From positions 2,108,001 to 2,172,000 of the forward strand of contig NZ_CP080999.1 in assembly GCF_019645855.1 (NCBI RefSeq): DNA of 64,000 nucleotides, read 5' to 3'. Positions 36,550-44,882 of this stretch are shown here, in pieces. Under the pieces are notes generated by a model, which worked only from the letters and a program-made list of their open reading frames with translations, was not told the origin of the DNA and made no database searches. Within the stretch, counting starts at the first letter, position 1. Every line of letters starts with the position of its first letter. The stretch is from Mycobacterium malmoense. GTDB lineage: Bacteria > Actinomycetota > Actinomycetes > Mycobacteriales > Mycobacteriaceae. The translations under genes and the position numbers were made by a program.

Positions 36550-38180
36550 CACCCGGCGCCGCGTGGTGGCGGCGGGATACGGGTAGTGACAGTGCGGGAT
36601 TCGGTGATACCGGTGATGCGGGCGCCGATGTGGCGCAGGGCTGCGGAGATGACCAGGACGCGGTCCCCGGCGCTGGTGTGTCCGGCACGGTCGAATTCCC
36701 AGAGCATCTCATCGGTGTCGATCGGTTGCTGCCGCCCGCCTGCCGCCGCGTCGTCAGCGAAATAGGAGGATCGCGGATCATCTTGTCGCTGTATATGTTT
36801 GGTTATCTGGTGGCGGGTCCAGGTGGCGCGGGCGGCGCGCAGGGCGCCCATGGTGGTCGAGTAGCGCCGCGATTTGGTGGTGATATGGCCGCGGTAGCCC
36901 AGGGTGTGCAGTCAGCGCCCGATCCCCGCCAACGACGGGCCTGCGGATGCTGTGTGTTCGGCGAGTTCGGCGATGGTGACCAGGATGGCACGTATATGTT
37001 CGCTGACTGCCAGCTCGCTGATCGCCTCGGCGGACAGCCGGCGCGCGGTGATGCCGAAGTCGTGCAGGGATTTGGTGACGTATTTCGCCAGATACGCCGC
37101 GACCCGGCGCGGCGACAACCGCGATACCGTCATGCATGCGGTGTCGTCGACTTCGGAATCGCTTGCGGTTATCGGCGTTTCGGGTGCCAGTGGTTGGGTG
37201 TCGATCTGGGTGCCAAACCGTACGGTGCGCACCCCGCCCTGGGTGGGGTCGCTGTCGCCGGCGTCTATGTCGATGCGGACGTGGCGGGCGGCGCGCTGGA
37301 TCAGGGCGGCCAGCTCGGCCGCTGTGATCGGTGACGACCAGCCGGTGTGCTGGTCGGCTACCGGACGGGGCTCCCCACCACCCCACGGGGCGGCGGGGCC
37401 GTAACGGTTGTGGTCACCCGATCCGGTGGCGTCGTTGGCGGGGGGTGGTGGGTCGAGGCGAATCAGCGCGTGGATGTGCGGGATGGCGCGGGCTTGCAGT
37501 TCCACGACTTTGACGAAGCTGACCCGCACCGAACCGGGCTTGACGCCAACTGTTTTCAGGTGTGTTGAGACGACTCGCCGTAACGCGATGGTGAACCGCC
37601 GCCACAGCTCAGGCAGATACCAGGTGAACAAGACATGCCCGAGGTAGTCATAGCAGTGACGACACAACGGCTGGCCGACCGTAGGGTCGTCGATACTGTG
37701 AATTATGTTGCACTGCAACTGGTTTCCGTGCGAGCACCGCGTGGATGAGCTGGCGCCATTGCGAGTGTGACAGGGTGTGCCGGTGGCGTTGTGCACGGCC
37801 CCGTAGCTGGGGGCGGTCAGGGTGGTGAACACTTGCGGTCGGGCCGCGACCTCAACCGGGATGTCGTGGTGGCCGCCGACGGCTCCGGCATGCACGAGTT
37901 GCCAGGTGTCACGGGCGTAGAGGTCTGAGCATGACGGGCACACGGTCGCGCGGCGGTTGTTGCAGCGTGTCCACACGGTGTGCTGGCGCCCGCCGGTGTC
38001 GGCACCGGACAGCTGGATGGGGTGGGCGCAAAACCCGACCGATTCAGCACGGCGCCACCACGACTCGAAACCGGGTGAGGAGGCGCGGCGCAGCATCTGG
38101 GTGATCACCGGCCCGGCATCAGCGGTGGTGGGTAGCCCCGGCAATACGATCATCGGGCTGTCTGCGGCGACGTTGTTCAC
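36549..38180 (-). pseudogene. RepSA-type replication initiator with an in-frame TGA
   Basis: The 5' part (422 residues, 36912-38180) shows a zinc-finger-like CNNRRATVCPSC, the HUH motif in IPHIHALIRLD (His235, His237) and candidate catalytic tyrosines in AAYLAKYVTKS (Tyr363, Tyr367), as in rolling-circle initiators of AICEs. The frame then meets TGA at 36912-36914 and continues without a frameshift for 120 codons (LHTLGYRGHITTKSRRYSTT..., ...ALRAARATWTRHQ), the expected C-terminus. In relatives the interrupted position is W in a WLHxLGxRGH motif, so a TGG to TGA change is likely. The protein may be inactive, truncated but active, or made by readthrough. It overlaps tra by 4 nt. Confidence 0.85.
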
Positions 38181-39619
38181 CGCTGCCCCCGATGGTCACC
38201 GTTGTCGGTGCCGGGGGTGGCGTCTCCCGCGTTGCCTCGTGTGCGGGGTGCGGGGAATGTGCCGGCCAGGGCGGTGATGTCGCGGTCGGTGACGTGGAAG
38301 GCCCGCACCCGGATCGGGTCGGTGGTGCCGTCGATCATCATGTATCCGACGCCGGGTGTGGCGTCGGCGATGAGGTCGCATTCGGCACCGGCATCGCGTG
38401 CTCCTTGGCCCAGTACCATCGCGGTCTGGGTGGCTTCGGTCATCCGCAGTCCGATGCGCACGGTGAACAACTGGCGCACCGGCAGGGTGTCTTTGGCCGG
38501 GTCTTGCACCGCGGCGACCACCGAGATCCCCACCGCGCGGCCCTGGGAGAGCAGCAGGCCAAGCAGTTGTTCGGTCTCGGCGCGCAGTTTGCGGTCGGTG
38601 AGGTAGGCAGTCAGCGCGGCGATCTCGTCGATGACGACCACGATCAACGGTTCGGCCGGGGTGGGGGTGTGCAGGCGGGTGTGTCCGCGCAGCCGGTTGG
38701 CCCGCGCCTGCATCAACCCCACCAGCTCGCGCAGCAATTCGATCGTGGGTTGGCCGGTGTGGTGGCAGAACCGGGTGAACATCGGGGCGCCCGCGCCCAG
38801 CTCCATGCCGCCTTTGGGGTCGATCACGCATAACCGCACCCGCCCGGTCACGACGTGTGGCGCCAGTCCGGCGATCAGCGACCACAACACCGAGCCCTTC
38901 CCTGCTCCGGTGGCACCGGCGATCAGGATGTGCTGTCCCACAACGGGAAGCCGCCACCAGGTCCGCATCTCGGTGATCCCGACCCGCACCGCAGCCAGGT
39001 CGACCAGGGTTGCTCGCGTCGGCATCGGCAGCGCGATGGGTTGGGCCAACGCGTCGCCGCGACTGATGATGATCCGCAGCTCGCCGGGGGTGGTGGCGCG
39101 GATGGTGAGCCGCTCGGCCCGCCACGTCGCCGCCAGCGCGTCGCCGCGCTTTTGCCAGTCAGCGATGGACTGGCCCGCCACCACCCGCACGATGAGCACG
39201 TCGGCGTGATGCCCGATGCGCACCGACCGCAAGGCTGGAACCAGGGTGCGCTCGCCCAGCTTGGCGCACAAGCCGTGCAGGGTGCACACCGATTCCCAAG
39301 TGCGGTGATACCGCCACCACGACAGCCAGCGTTGCCGCACCGGGTCGGTCACCCACGCGGTGAACGAGGACGGCTCCAGCACGGCCCAGCCGATATAGGC
39401 TGCGGCGGCCAACCCGGCGGTCAGCAAGCCTGCGCCGGGGCCGTGGGCGATGGCAACCCAGATCGAGACGATGACCGGGATACTGAGGACGGGGAACAGG
39501 ATTGCCCACCACAGCAGCTGCCCGGCGGCTTTGACCAGTCCGACGATCAGCTCGCCGACCCAGTCATCATCAGATGCTTGATTAGTGTTGCGGTTATTAC
39601 GGTTTGAGGTGTTCGACAT
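38177..39619 (-). CDS. FtsK/SpoIIIE-type DNA translocase, TraSA-like conjugation protein
   Basis: A 480-residue protein that in AICEs moves double-stranded DNA between mycelia or cells as a hexamer. Two membrane helices (about residues 33-55 and 58-81) precede the motor domain with Walker A GATGAGKGS (235-243) and Walker B VVVIDEIAAL (Asp331, Glu332). The IDPKGGMELG and LLSQGRAVGISVVAAVQDPAK segments are typical of FtsK-like transfer proteins. The ATG at 39619 (MSNTSNRNNR) is chosen because GGAAAG lies upstream; a longer frame begins at 39694. Its stop overlaps the rep start, and the order tra-rep matches pSAM2-type elements. No wing (gamma) domain is obvious. Confidence 0.88.
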   Translation of the reverse strand: MSNTSNRNNRNTNQASDDDWVGELIVGLVKAAGQLLWWAILFPVLSIPVIVSIWVAIAHGPGAGLLTAGLAAAAYIGWAVLEPSSFTAWVTDPVRQRWLSWWRYHRTWESVCTLHGLCAKLGERTLVPALRSVRIGHHADVLIVRVVAGQSIADWQKRGDALAATWRAERLTIRATTPGELRIIISRGDALAQPIALPMPTRATLVDLAAVRVGITEMRTWWRLPVVGQHILIAGATGAGKGSVLWSLIAGLAPHVVTGRVRLCVIDPKGGMELGAGAPMFTRFCHHTGQPTIELLRELVGLMQARANRLRGHTRLHTPTPAEPLIVVVIDEIAALTAYLTDRKLRAETEQLLGLLLSQGRAVGISVVAAVQDPAKDTLPVRQLFTVRIGLRMTEATQTAMVLGQGARDAGAECDLIADATPGVGYMMIDGTTDPIRVRAFHVTDRDITALAGTFPAPRTRGNAGDATPGTDNGDHRGQR

Positions 39620-39721
39620 GATGGCACGCTTTCCATTGCGACGGGGGTTGTGGTGTTGCCGGGGAGGCCGGCTCGACAGCCACGCCGCGCTCAAGCGGGT
39701 GCTGCCGGGCCGGCCCTTCGG

Positions 39722-40060
39722 TTACCGGGCCTGCTGGCCCGCCTTCGCGGCGGCTGCCGGGTCGGCGGCGGTGATGGCCTCGGCGCGATAGGCGATGCCC
39801 GAGCGGCCGTCCTGTGACCACGGCAACGCCACCAGACCCGACACCGCAACCGGTTGCCCGACAATCACTTTCGGCTCACCAACCACGGTGACTGCCAGCA
39901 CCTCACCGCCGGTGGCGTCTAGGGCGATCAGCTGGACCTGCCACAACACCTGCCCGGTCGCCTTGTCGATGCGTGGGGCGCCGGTGTCGAAATTGGTGCG
40001 CTGCTCGGGAATCCGGGTGCACAGAAACGTCACGCCGGTCGTCTCGATTCGCAATTTCAT
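39722..40060 (-). CDS. Pra-like plasmid replication/excision activator (putative)
   Basis: A 112-residue protein (MKLRIETTGVTFLCTRIPEQ) with the segment RIDKATGQVLWQVQLIALDATGG and a beta-rich remainder (VGEPKVIVGQPVAVSGLVALPW). This resembles the small Pra-type proteins encoded before traSA/repSA in AICEs, which contain a D-xx-TGxPLWxV stretch and activate replication and transfer. AGGA lies about 10 nt before the ATG at 40060; a longer frame to 40219 has no such site. It is the first gene of the minus-strand pra-tra-rep-small protein block. Homology is judged by eye. Confidence 0.55.
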   Translation of the reverse strand: MKLRIETTGVTFLCTRIPEQRTNFDTGAPRIDKATGQVLWQVQLIALDATGGEVLAVTVVGEPKVIVGQPVAVSGLVALPWSQDGRSGIAYRAEAITAADPAAAAKAGQQAR

Positions 40061-40164
40061 GATGGTGTGTCCTGTCTTCTCGGTGAGCGGCCCAACGGTG
40101 TTGTTGGACGCGCCACCCAGTGCAGCCCGACACCAGCCCAGCTCACCAACGGAGGACTGAAACA

Positions 40165-40179
40165 CACAGCACGGCTGTG
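40165..40179. promoter_or_regulatory. Inverted repeat in the divergent control region of the element
   Basis: CACAGC-ACG-GCTGTG (6-bp arms) is followed by CAAAACTGTGC, which repeats one half-site. It lies between the pra-like gene (-) and the monooxygenase/XRE genes (+), the region where the element's own XRE regulator would be expected to bind. Function is inferred from position. Confidence 0.4.
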
Positions 40180-40348
40180 CAAAACTGTGCGCCGCCCACG
40201 CCGTGGGGGGTGGATTCACGGCGTTGACGCCGCCCCGCCAGTGCGCGCGCTTCTTGTGTCAACGTCGCCATCGAGGCAGCCGGGTAGGGTGTGTGGCAAC
40301 CGCGCACACCACAACGTCGACAGTGCTGCGCGGAATCGGCTCGCGGGG

Positions 40349-40690
40349 GTGACATTGTTCGCACTGCTGGTCAGGTTCAGTCTTCGCCCTGGACACGAGA
40401 ACGCCTTCGACGCGCTTGTGGCCGAAACATTGGCCGCGATCACTACCGAGGAACCCGACACAATCGTTTATGCGACTCACGCTCAGGCCGCCGAGCCCAG
40501 CGTGCGGGTGTTCTACGAGTGCTACCGAAGCCACGACGCCTTCCAAGCACACGAAGCCGCGCCGCACACCCGCCGGTTCCTGTCCGAGCGAACCCAGCAC
40601 CTGGGTGGCCCGCCGGAAGTGTGGACCCTGACCCCCGTTGCCGGTGCGATCAATGGGCAGCCGCTTCGAGGTGACGGTGCCTCGCGCTGA
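40349..40690 (+). CDS. Antibiotic biosynthesis monooxygenase (ABM)-domain protein
   Basis: A protein of about 113 residues with an ABM ferredoxin-like fold: TLFALLVRFSLRPGHENAFDALVAETLA, then EEPDTIVYATH and VFYECYRSHDAFQAHEAAPHTRRFL, the last typical of YgiN/ABM enzymes. The GTG at 40349 is the likely start; the frame is open far upstream. Its 3' end overlaps the start of the XRE regulator gene, so the two are coupled. ABM proteins oxidise small aromatics or act as quinol monooxygenases; why one is tied to an element regulator is unknown. Confidence 0.7.
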   Translation: MTLFALLVRFSLRPGHENAFDALVAETLAAITTEEPDTIVYATHAQAAEPSVRVFYECYRSHDAFQAHEAAPHTRRFLSERTQHLGGPPEVWTLTPVAGAINGQPLRGDGASR

Positions 40691-41894
40691 CCCCACAGCC
40701 GGCGATCTGGTTCGTATCTACCGAGAGGAAAAGAACTGGTCCCAGAAGCGCCTGGCGGGCCAGATGCACAAATCGGTCAGCTGGGTCTCCCAGACCGAAC
40801 GCGGCGAACTGCCGCTGAACGACCTCACCGTCATACAACGGCTGGCCGCAGTGCTCGGCGCACGGCCACAGGAACTCATCGAAGCCGCCCTGGGACCCGA
40901 CGCCGAAACCATCCGCAACCGCCCGTATGTGGAACAGCTTCGTCTGGCCATCGCCGGACACCCCGCCCCAGACCACATCATCACCCCGGTAGCCGACGGC
41001 CCGCCCTGCGACCTGGAATCACTACGGCAACGCACCCTGCATATCTGGGAGCGCGTCCACGCCAGCGCCTACCGCGACATGGGACCAGCCATCGCCGCCC
41101 TGATCAGCGAACTCGAACACGCCAGCCGCACTGCCGCGAAAACCCAACGCTCTCAACTGCTTTCGCTGCTCGCCCAGACCTATCAAGCCGCCGCGGCGAT
41201 GCTGGTCAAAGTCGGCGACCGCGGTGCCGGATGGGTCGCCGCCGACCGCGCTATCGCCGCCGCCGAACGCACCCACAACCCCGCCCTGATCCTGGCCGGT
41301 CAACTGCGCATGGCCCGCACCCTGCTCGACTCCAGCGAACAAGCACTGGCCCGCCACGTCTTAACCCAAGCAACCCAACGACACGAAGCCATCATCGCCG
41401 GCGGCGATCACGGCCTGATCTCACTCGTGGGCTCCAGCGCGCTGCTGCTGGCGATCCTGCACGCCCGCGACGCCAACACCGAGTCCGCCGAGCAGTGCCT
41501 GACAGTGGGACGCCGGCTCGCCGCCGTGCTGGGCGCCGACCGCAACCACCACGACACCGAATTCGGACCCACCAACGTCGCCATCCACGCCGTCGGCGTC
41601 GCGGTCGAACTCGGCAACGGACAACAAGCCCTCGACCGCGCCGCCCACGTCCGCCACCCCGAGCAGCTCTCACCCGAACGCCAGGCCCGCTACCTGGTCG
41701 ATCTGGCCCGCGCTCACCTGCTGACCCGCTCCGGCCGTGACGCACTGCGCGCCCTGATCAAAGCTGAACAGATCGCCGCCGAAGAACTCGCCGAATCACC
41801 CCGCGTCGCCGAACTCATCGACGACATCGAAGCCCTGAACCGACGCCCGCGCCTGCCCGGCCTGCGTGAACTCCGCCAACGCCTCTACGGATAA
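40653..41894 (+). CDS. XRE-family regulator with TPR-like C-terminal domain
   Basis: A protein of about 413 residues. The N-terminal helix-turn-helix is LVRIYREEKNWSQKRLAGQM-HKSVSWVSQTERGELPL (residues about 20-60), followed by a long all-alpha region of TPR-like repeats (LLSLLAQTYQAAAAMLVKVG, WVAADRAIAAAERTHNPALI, ARYLVDLARAHLLTRSGRDA). This build is common in actinobacterial regulators of mobile elements and in peptide-sensing regulators, so it may control transfer genes in response to a signal. ATG 40653 or 40638 are both possible; both lie inside the preceding gene. Confidence 0.85.
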   Translation: MGSRFEVTVPRADPTAGDLVRIYREEKNWSQKRLAGQMHKSVSWVSQTERGELPLNDLTVIQRLAAVLGARPQELIEAALGPDAETIRNRPYVEQLRLAIAGHPAPDHIITPVADGPPCDLESLRQRTLHIWERVHASAYRDMGPAIAALISELEHASRTAAKTQRSQLLSLLAQTYQAAAAMLVKVGDRGAGWVAADRAIAAAERTHNPALILAGQLRMARTLLDSSEQALARHVLTQATQRHEAIIAGGDHGLISLVGSSALLLAILHARDANTESAEQCLTVGRRLAAVLGADRNHHDTEFGPTNVAIHAVGVAVELGNGQQALDRAAHVRHPEQLSPERQARYLVDLARAHLLTRSGRDALRALIKAEQIAAEELAESPRVAELIDDIEALNRRPRLPGLRELRQRLYG

Positions 41895-42506
41895 ACGCCC
41901 ACTCCCGCGACCCCGACACGGCCGCGCGCGCCCGCCGCCACCGCATCTCGCCTCACCAGCCCCGGCGATCGCAGCTCAGCTCCCACAGCGCACCAGCCCA
42001 CCCAAGCAGATCCACCCCTGCGGGCGGCTACCTCCGGGCTCCGCTGCGCTCCCTCTGCTCCCGTCCGCTAACGCTCCCGTCCGCGCCGGTCGCTCCACTG
42101 CGCCCCGCGTCCGCCGCCCACCACCGAGACCAGCCCACCAGTGAGCCGTGGGAGAACTTCCGCCGTCCGGACAACGGGCAGCGACGACCGTGCGCATGGC
42201 CCCAACAAGCGCAGCCGTCGAGTCGCCCTCGCTGCCGCAGAACAGGTCACGACCAACTTCTGAAAAAACGATGTCTGACCTCGGCGGTGAGGAGTTTCCT
42301 TACTGCTATCAAGTTCGTCAGCTCACGGGCGGGCCCGGCGTCCCGGGCAGGGCGGACGGCGCGGAGACCGCGCTGATGTGCCACCTGATCTACAGTTTGC
42401 TGCCGCCCTGGTTCACCCCCTACCGGATTGGAACCAGCACCGGCGCAGCAAGATCGTGATGACGGCGGGCACCCCCGCATCGCTGACCCATTTGCTGATG
42501 CACACG
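41895..42506. other. Non-coding stretch of the element between regulator and cargo
   Basis: About 610 bp. The first 250 bp are Pro/Arg-codon-like GC-rich sequence with repeated CTCCCGTCCG motifs. The rest is more mixed and contains GAAAAAACGATG near 42260. A few short frames exist on both strands, but none looks like a known protein or has a convincing start. It could hold a transfer (clt) locus or origin-related sequence, for which I see no direct sign. Confidence 0.4.
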
Positions 42507-43202
42507 TCAGTCGTCTAATCGCACCCCGCTACCGGATTCTAGAGTCGCTTGATTGCGGGACAGCTCTAGGCGGCGGATCTGGCTACGACCACTGGCTATC
42601 CGTGCCTTCATTCGGTAGGGGATGCGGGTGTGACGCATGATTTCTTCGACCGGAACCAGGGCGTTGGCGTGGAGTTCCCAGCCCGCAAAGCGGTGCGCGT
42701 CTTGTTCACAAATCCCGGTGGCTGTCCCGGGGCGCCTTGTGCCGCCGGCGATGAGTAGCAGCGCCTTGGGAGCGGCGACCTGGGTGACACCGGCCGCGTA
42801 GGCATTGCGCTGGACGTCGGACAGGCTTTTGTAGCAGCCGCTGTCGATGATCAGAGTGAAACCGTCGCCGATGTCGAGGTCGGCAAGCCTAGACACGTCG
42901 CCTCGCAAGAATCGTGCCGGGGCCACTGCGTCGACTGCTTTGGAACGCGCCTTTTCGATAGCGCGACCGACGAAGTCGATGCCGATCGCCTCCCAGCCGT
43001 GCCTGGCCAGGTAGAGGGTGTTGCGTCCGGCGCCACAGCCGAGGTCGAGGGCCCGACCCGGGTCGAGCCGTTGCGGCCCCTCTACCAGTTCCACCAGTCG
43101 CGTGTCGGGGATGTCGGCGGCCGCGAGCGCCGGATTCAACCCGGTGCGGGAGAGCACCTCGTAGAGCACGCGCACGACGAAGGGAGTCATGGCAACACCC
43201 AT
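42507..43202 (-). CDS. SAM-dependent methyltransferase (cargo)
   Basis: A 231-residue protein (227 if it starts at the ATG at 43190) with SAM motif I ALDLGCGAGRNTLYLARHGW, motif II GIDFVGRAIEKARSKA and FTLIIDSGCYKSLSD. The family resembles TehB/thiopurine-type small-molecule methyltransferases, with the SGCYKSL segment in the substrate region. The substrate is not evident. It lies at the left end of the cargo block on the minus strand, without overlap with neighbours. Confidence 0.8.
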   Translation of the reverse strand: MGVAMTPFVVRVLYEVLSRTGLNPALAAADIPDTRLVELVEGPQRLDPGRALDLGCGAGRNTLYLARHGWEAIGIDFVGRAIEKARSKAVDAVAPARFLRGDVSRLADLDIGDGFTLIIDSGCYKSLSDVQRNAYAAGVTQVAAPKALLLIAGGTRRPGTATGICEQDAHRFAGWELHANALVPVEEIMRHTRIPYRMKARIASGRSQIRRLELSRNQATLESGSGVRLDD

Positions 43203-43293
43203 CTGGTGAACGCCGACTGTGCAACTCCACCGCTATTGCACCGACCTAGCGCATCGTGCATGCGATGGAAACGCCCAGAAGTCACCAGCCATC

Positions 43294-43479
43294 CTATTCG
43301 TCAGAGCCGAAATGGCGTCGCAGCGTCTCTCCGTTGGGCTTTCCATCGAGAGCGGCAGAGATCTGGTCCCACGACCAGTCGGCGGCACGGGCTTCGCGCA
43401 CAGCCACCTGGAGCGCTTTCTGAGCGACGCGCCTGGCGTCGTCGGCCGCTTGGATTAACTCTTCAACTGTAGTTGTCAT
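43294..43479 (-). CDS. Small helix-turn-helix-like protein (cargo)
   Basis: A 61-residue protein, MTTTVEELIQAADDARRVAQ, then WSWDQISAALDGKPNGETLRR and HFGSDE. The first half is a charged helix; the second resembles a short HTH in which WSWDQISAAL and PNGETLRRHF would be the two helices. Such proteins are common in actinobacterial mobile elements and may be regulators or antitoxin-like. A palindrome lies 13 bp upstream of its start, which suggests autoregulation. No partner toxin overlaps it. Confidence 0.6.
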   Translation of the reverse strand: MTTTVEELIQAADDARRVAQKALQVAVREARAADWSWDQISAALDGKPNGETLRRHFGSDE

Positions 43480-43491
43480 GCCGCATAGCAT

Positions 43492-43506
43492 GCCATAATT
43501 TATGGC
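43492..43506. promoter_or_regulatory. 15-bp palindrome upstream of the small HTH gene
   Basis: GCCATAATTTATGGC has perfect 7-bp arms around a central T. It lies just upstream of the minus-strand ATG at 43479 in an AT-rich spot (CATAGCATGCCATAATTTATGG). It is a likely operator, perhaps for the adjacent small protein. Confidence 0.5.
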
Positions 43507-43681
43507 ACTTGTCGAGCACGGATATCACTGGGCTCGGTTAGCGTGTCGGCTTCCGATGTGGGCTAGCTGGTCGTTTCGCGCCGTGATCATGCCCAACGTC
43601 GGCCACGGGGGACGGGTAGATTCCCGACTTGCAGCCAAGGTGAGATCTCTCCGTCGGCGATGCAGCCCGCTGCCCGTTACA

Positions 43682-43921
43682 TCAGGTCAGCATGCAGTCT
43701 TCTGCAGCCAGTTCTGCGCCGCTGAAGTAACGCGAGTGGGTTTGCTTCAAGGTGTCTAGCGACTTGCTAACGAGCGCGGCGATCTCCACGTTCTTGTCGG
43801 TGCGCTCGGCTTCGAGCTTCAGCCGGTACTCCATCGCCTCGCGCGTGGTCACGAACTCGGTGATGCGACGCTCGTGGGTGCGCCGGTTGTATTCGACGAC
43901 ATAACCAGCCATGTCACCCAT
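43682..43921 (-). CDS. Small protein overlapping the RelA/SpoT-domain gene; putative antitoxin or partner
   Basis: A 79-residue protein (MGDMAGYVVEYNRRTHERRI; an ATG at 43912 would give 76). A beta-like N-terminus (GYVVEYNRRTHERRITEF) is followed by a long charged helix with EAMEYRLKLEAERTDKNVEI and SLDTLKQTHSRYF. Its start lies inside the last codons of the upstream RelA/SpoT-domain gene (8-nt overlap), so the two are translated together. In toxSAS modules a small gene next to the synthetase neutralises it, hence the proposal. The sequence itself matches no antitoxin family I know. Confidence 0.6.
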   Translation of the reverse strand: MGDMAGYVVEYNRRTHERRITEFVTTREAMEYRLKLEAERTDKNVEIAALVSKSLDTLKQTHSRYFSGAELAAEDCMLT

Positions 43922-44744
43922 CTTCCCCTTTGGAGGACTCAGCCTCACCACTAGCCTTCTGTGCAGCATAAGCCACCAAACCGACCCACATCGCCCTGTC
44001 CATGGCGGCTGTTCCGAGCGCGACTCCGCGCCGACCAGGGTCTTCGATCTCGGAACACTGTTGCCAGTCCGCTTCGCTAGCTGCCACCTTTGCCGAGAAT
44101 TCCTGCATGCTCTGCACCGCGCGCTGAATCCGTCCTACGTCTACGCCGGGCGACGGTTCGACAGGTTCGCCGTAGCGGATGCCCCGGCCGACTTCATCTG
44201 CGAGCTTCTCAAACAGGTTCGCCCACAGGCTTTGAAGAATCGTCCGAATCTGTATTTCGACCCGCCCAGCAGGCAACCGAAGCCAGACATGAACGCCACG
44301 GTAACCAGCGTGCGTGCCATCGCGCAGATCATGGATGGCTGACTCGTCCGCACAGAAGTAACTGGCGATCTCCCGAGCGAGGCTCATCTGTTCGCCCAAC
44401 AGCAGGTCGGCGTCAATGCGAACACCAGCGAGGTCTTGGACAGCATTCAGTTGCAGGCTGGGCTGCCGTTGCAGCTTTTCCACCAACGTGTCTTGGGTCT
44501 TTGGGCGTGAGCTAACCTGTAAATCCGGCGTCAGCCGTCCTGCTTTGGTCGCCAACAACTCCGACCTGATCGACCAACTCCCGCTCTCGATTTGATCCTG
44601 CACTTCGGCAGCCAGGTCGAAGTGCCACAACATCACGTCTGCGTACGACGGGCAATCGATCGGCGGGTCGACTCCATCGCGAAGCGCCGCCCCAAGACGA
44701 CGCAGCGCGTTGTTCGACCACGGTGGTCGAGACTCCAAGTCCAC
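43914..44744 (-). CDS. RelA/SpoT synthetase-domain protein, toxSAS-like
   Basis: A 276-residue protein with a nucleotide pyrophosphokinase domain: SSRPKTQDTLVEKLQ (Arg80, Lys82), QDLAGVRIDADLL (Asp104), HAGYRGVHVW (Tyr148, His152) and VEIQIRTILQSLWA (Glu163, Gln165, Arg167). No hydrolase HD domain, TGS or ACT domain is present, so it is a small alarmone-synthetase-type protein. Members on mobile elements and prophages often act as toxins (toxSAS, for example PhRel or CapRel) that make ppApp/ppGpp or pyrophosphorylate tRNA, and serve in phage defence. The GTG at 44744 has TAGGCT 8 nt upstream, suggesting leaderless expression. It is the last gene before attR. Toxicity and product are inferred. 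Confidence 0.82.
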   Translation of the reverse strand: MDLESRPPWSNNALRRLGAALRDGVDPPIDCPSYADVMLWHFDLAAEVQDQIESGSWSIRSELLATKAGRLTPDLQVSSRPKTQDTLVEKLQRQPSLQLNAVQDLAGVRIDADLLLGEQMSLAREIASYFCADESAIHDLRDGTHAGYRGVHVWLRLPAGRVEIQIRTILQSLWANLFEKLADEVGRGIRYGEPVEPSPGVDVGRIQRAVQSMQEFSAKVAASEADWQQCSEIEDPGRRGVALGTAAMDRAMWVGLVAYAAQKASGEAESSKGEDG

Positions 44745-44882
44745 GATTGCTCAGCCTACGGGGGCGAGCAGACATGTCCTGGTACCGCGAAGACGCGCAG
44801 ACGCGCTTTGCTGGAAGTAGCAGCGGCCTCGCTCCGGCCCCGCCACGACGGCTACACGCCGGGCAAACCGCGTCGGCGCGAA

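Noticed and set aside
36549..36851. Separate 100-residue gene after rep
   Set aside because: It is in the same frame as rep and has the RepSA C-terminal sequence, so it is the distal part of the interrupted rep gene.
42380..42450. Possible tRNA-like T-loop (GGTTCCAATCC on the minus strand)
   Set aside because: The flanking bases do not form the T stem or acceptor stem, and the element's att site is clearly elsewhere.
42148..42480. Short frames on both strands (for example MSDLGGEEFPYCYQVRQL, and a plus-strand frame ending TPASLTHLLMHTSVV)
   Set aside because: No start with ribosome site, no recognised family, and the frames disagree in strand and phase.
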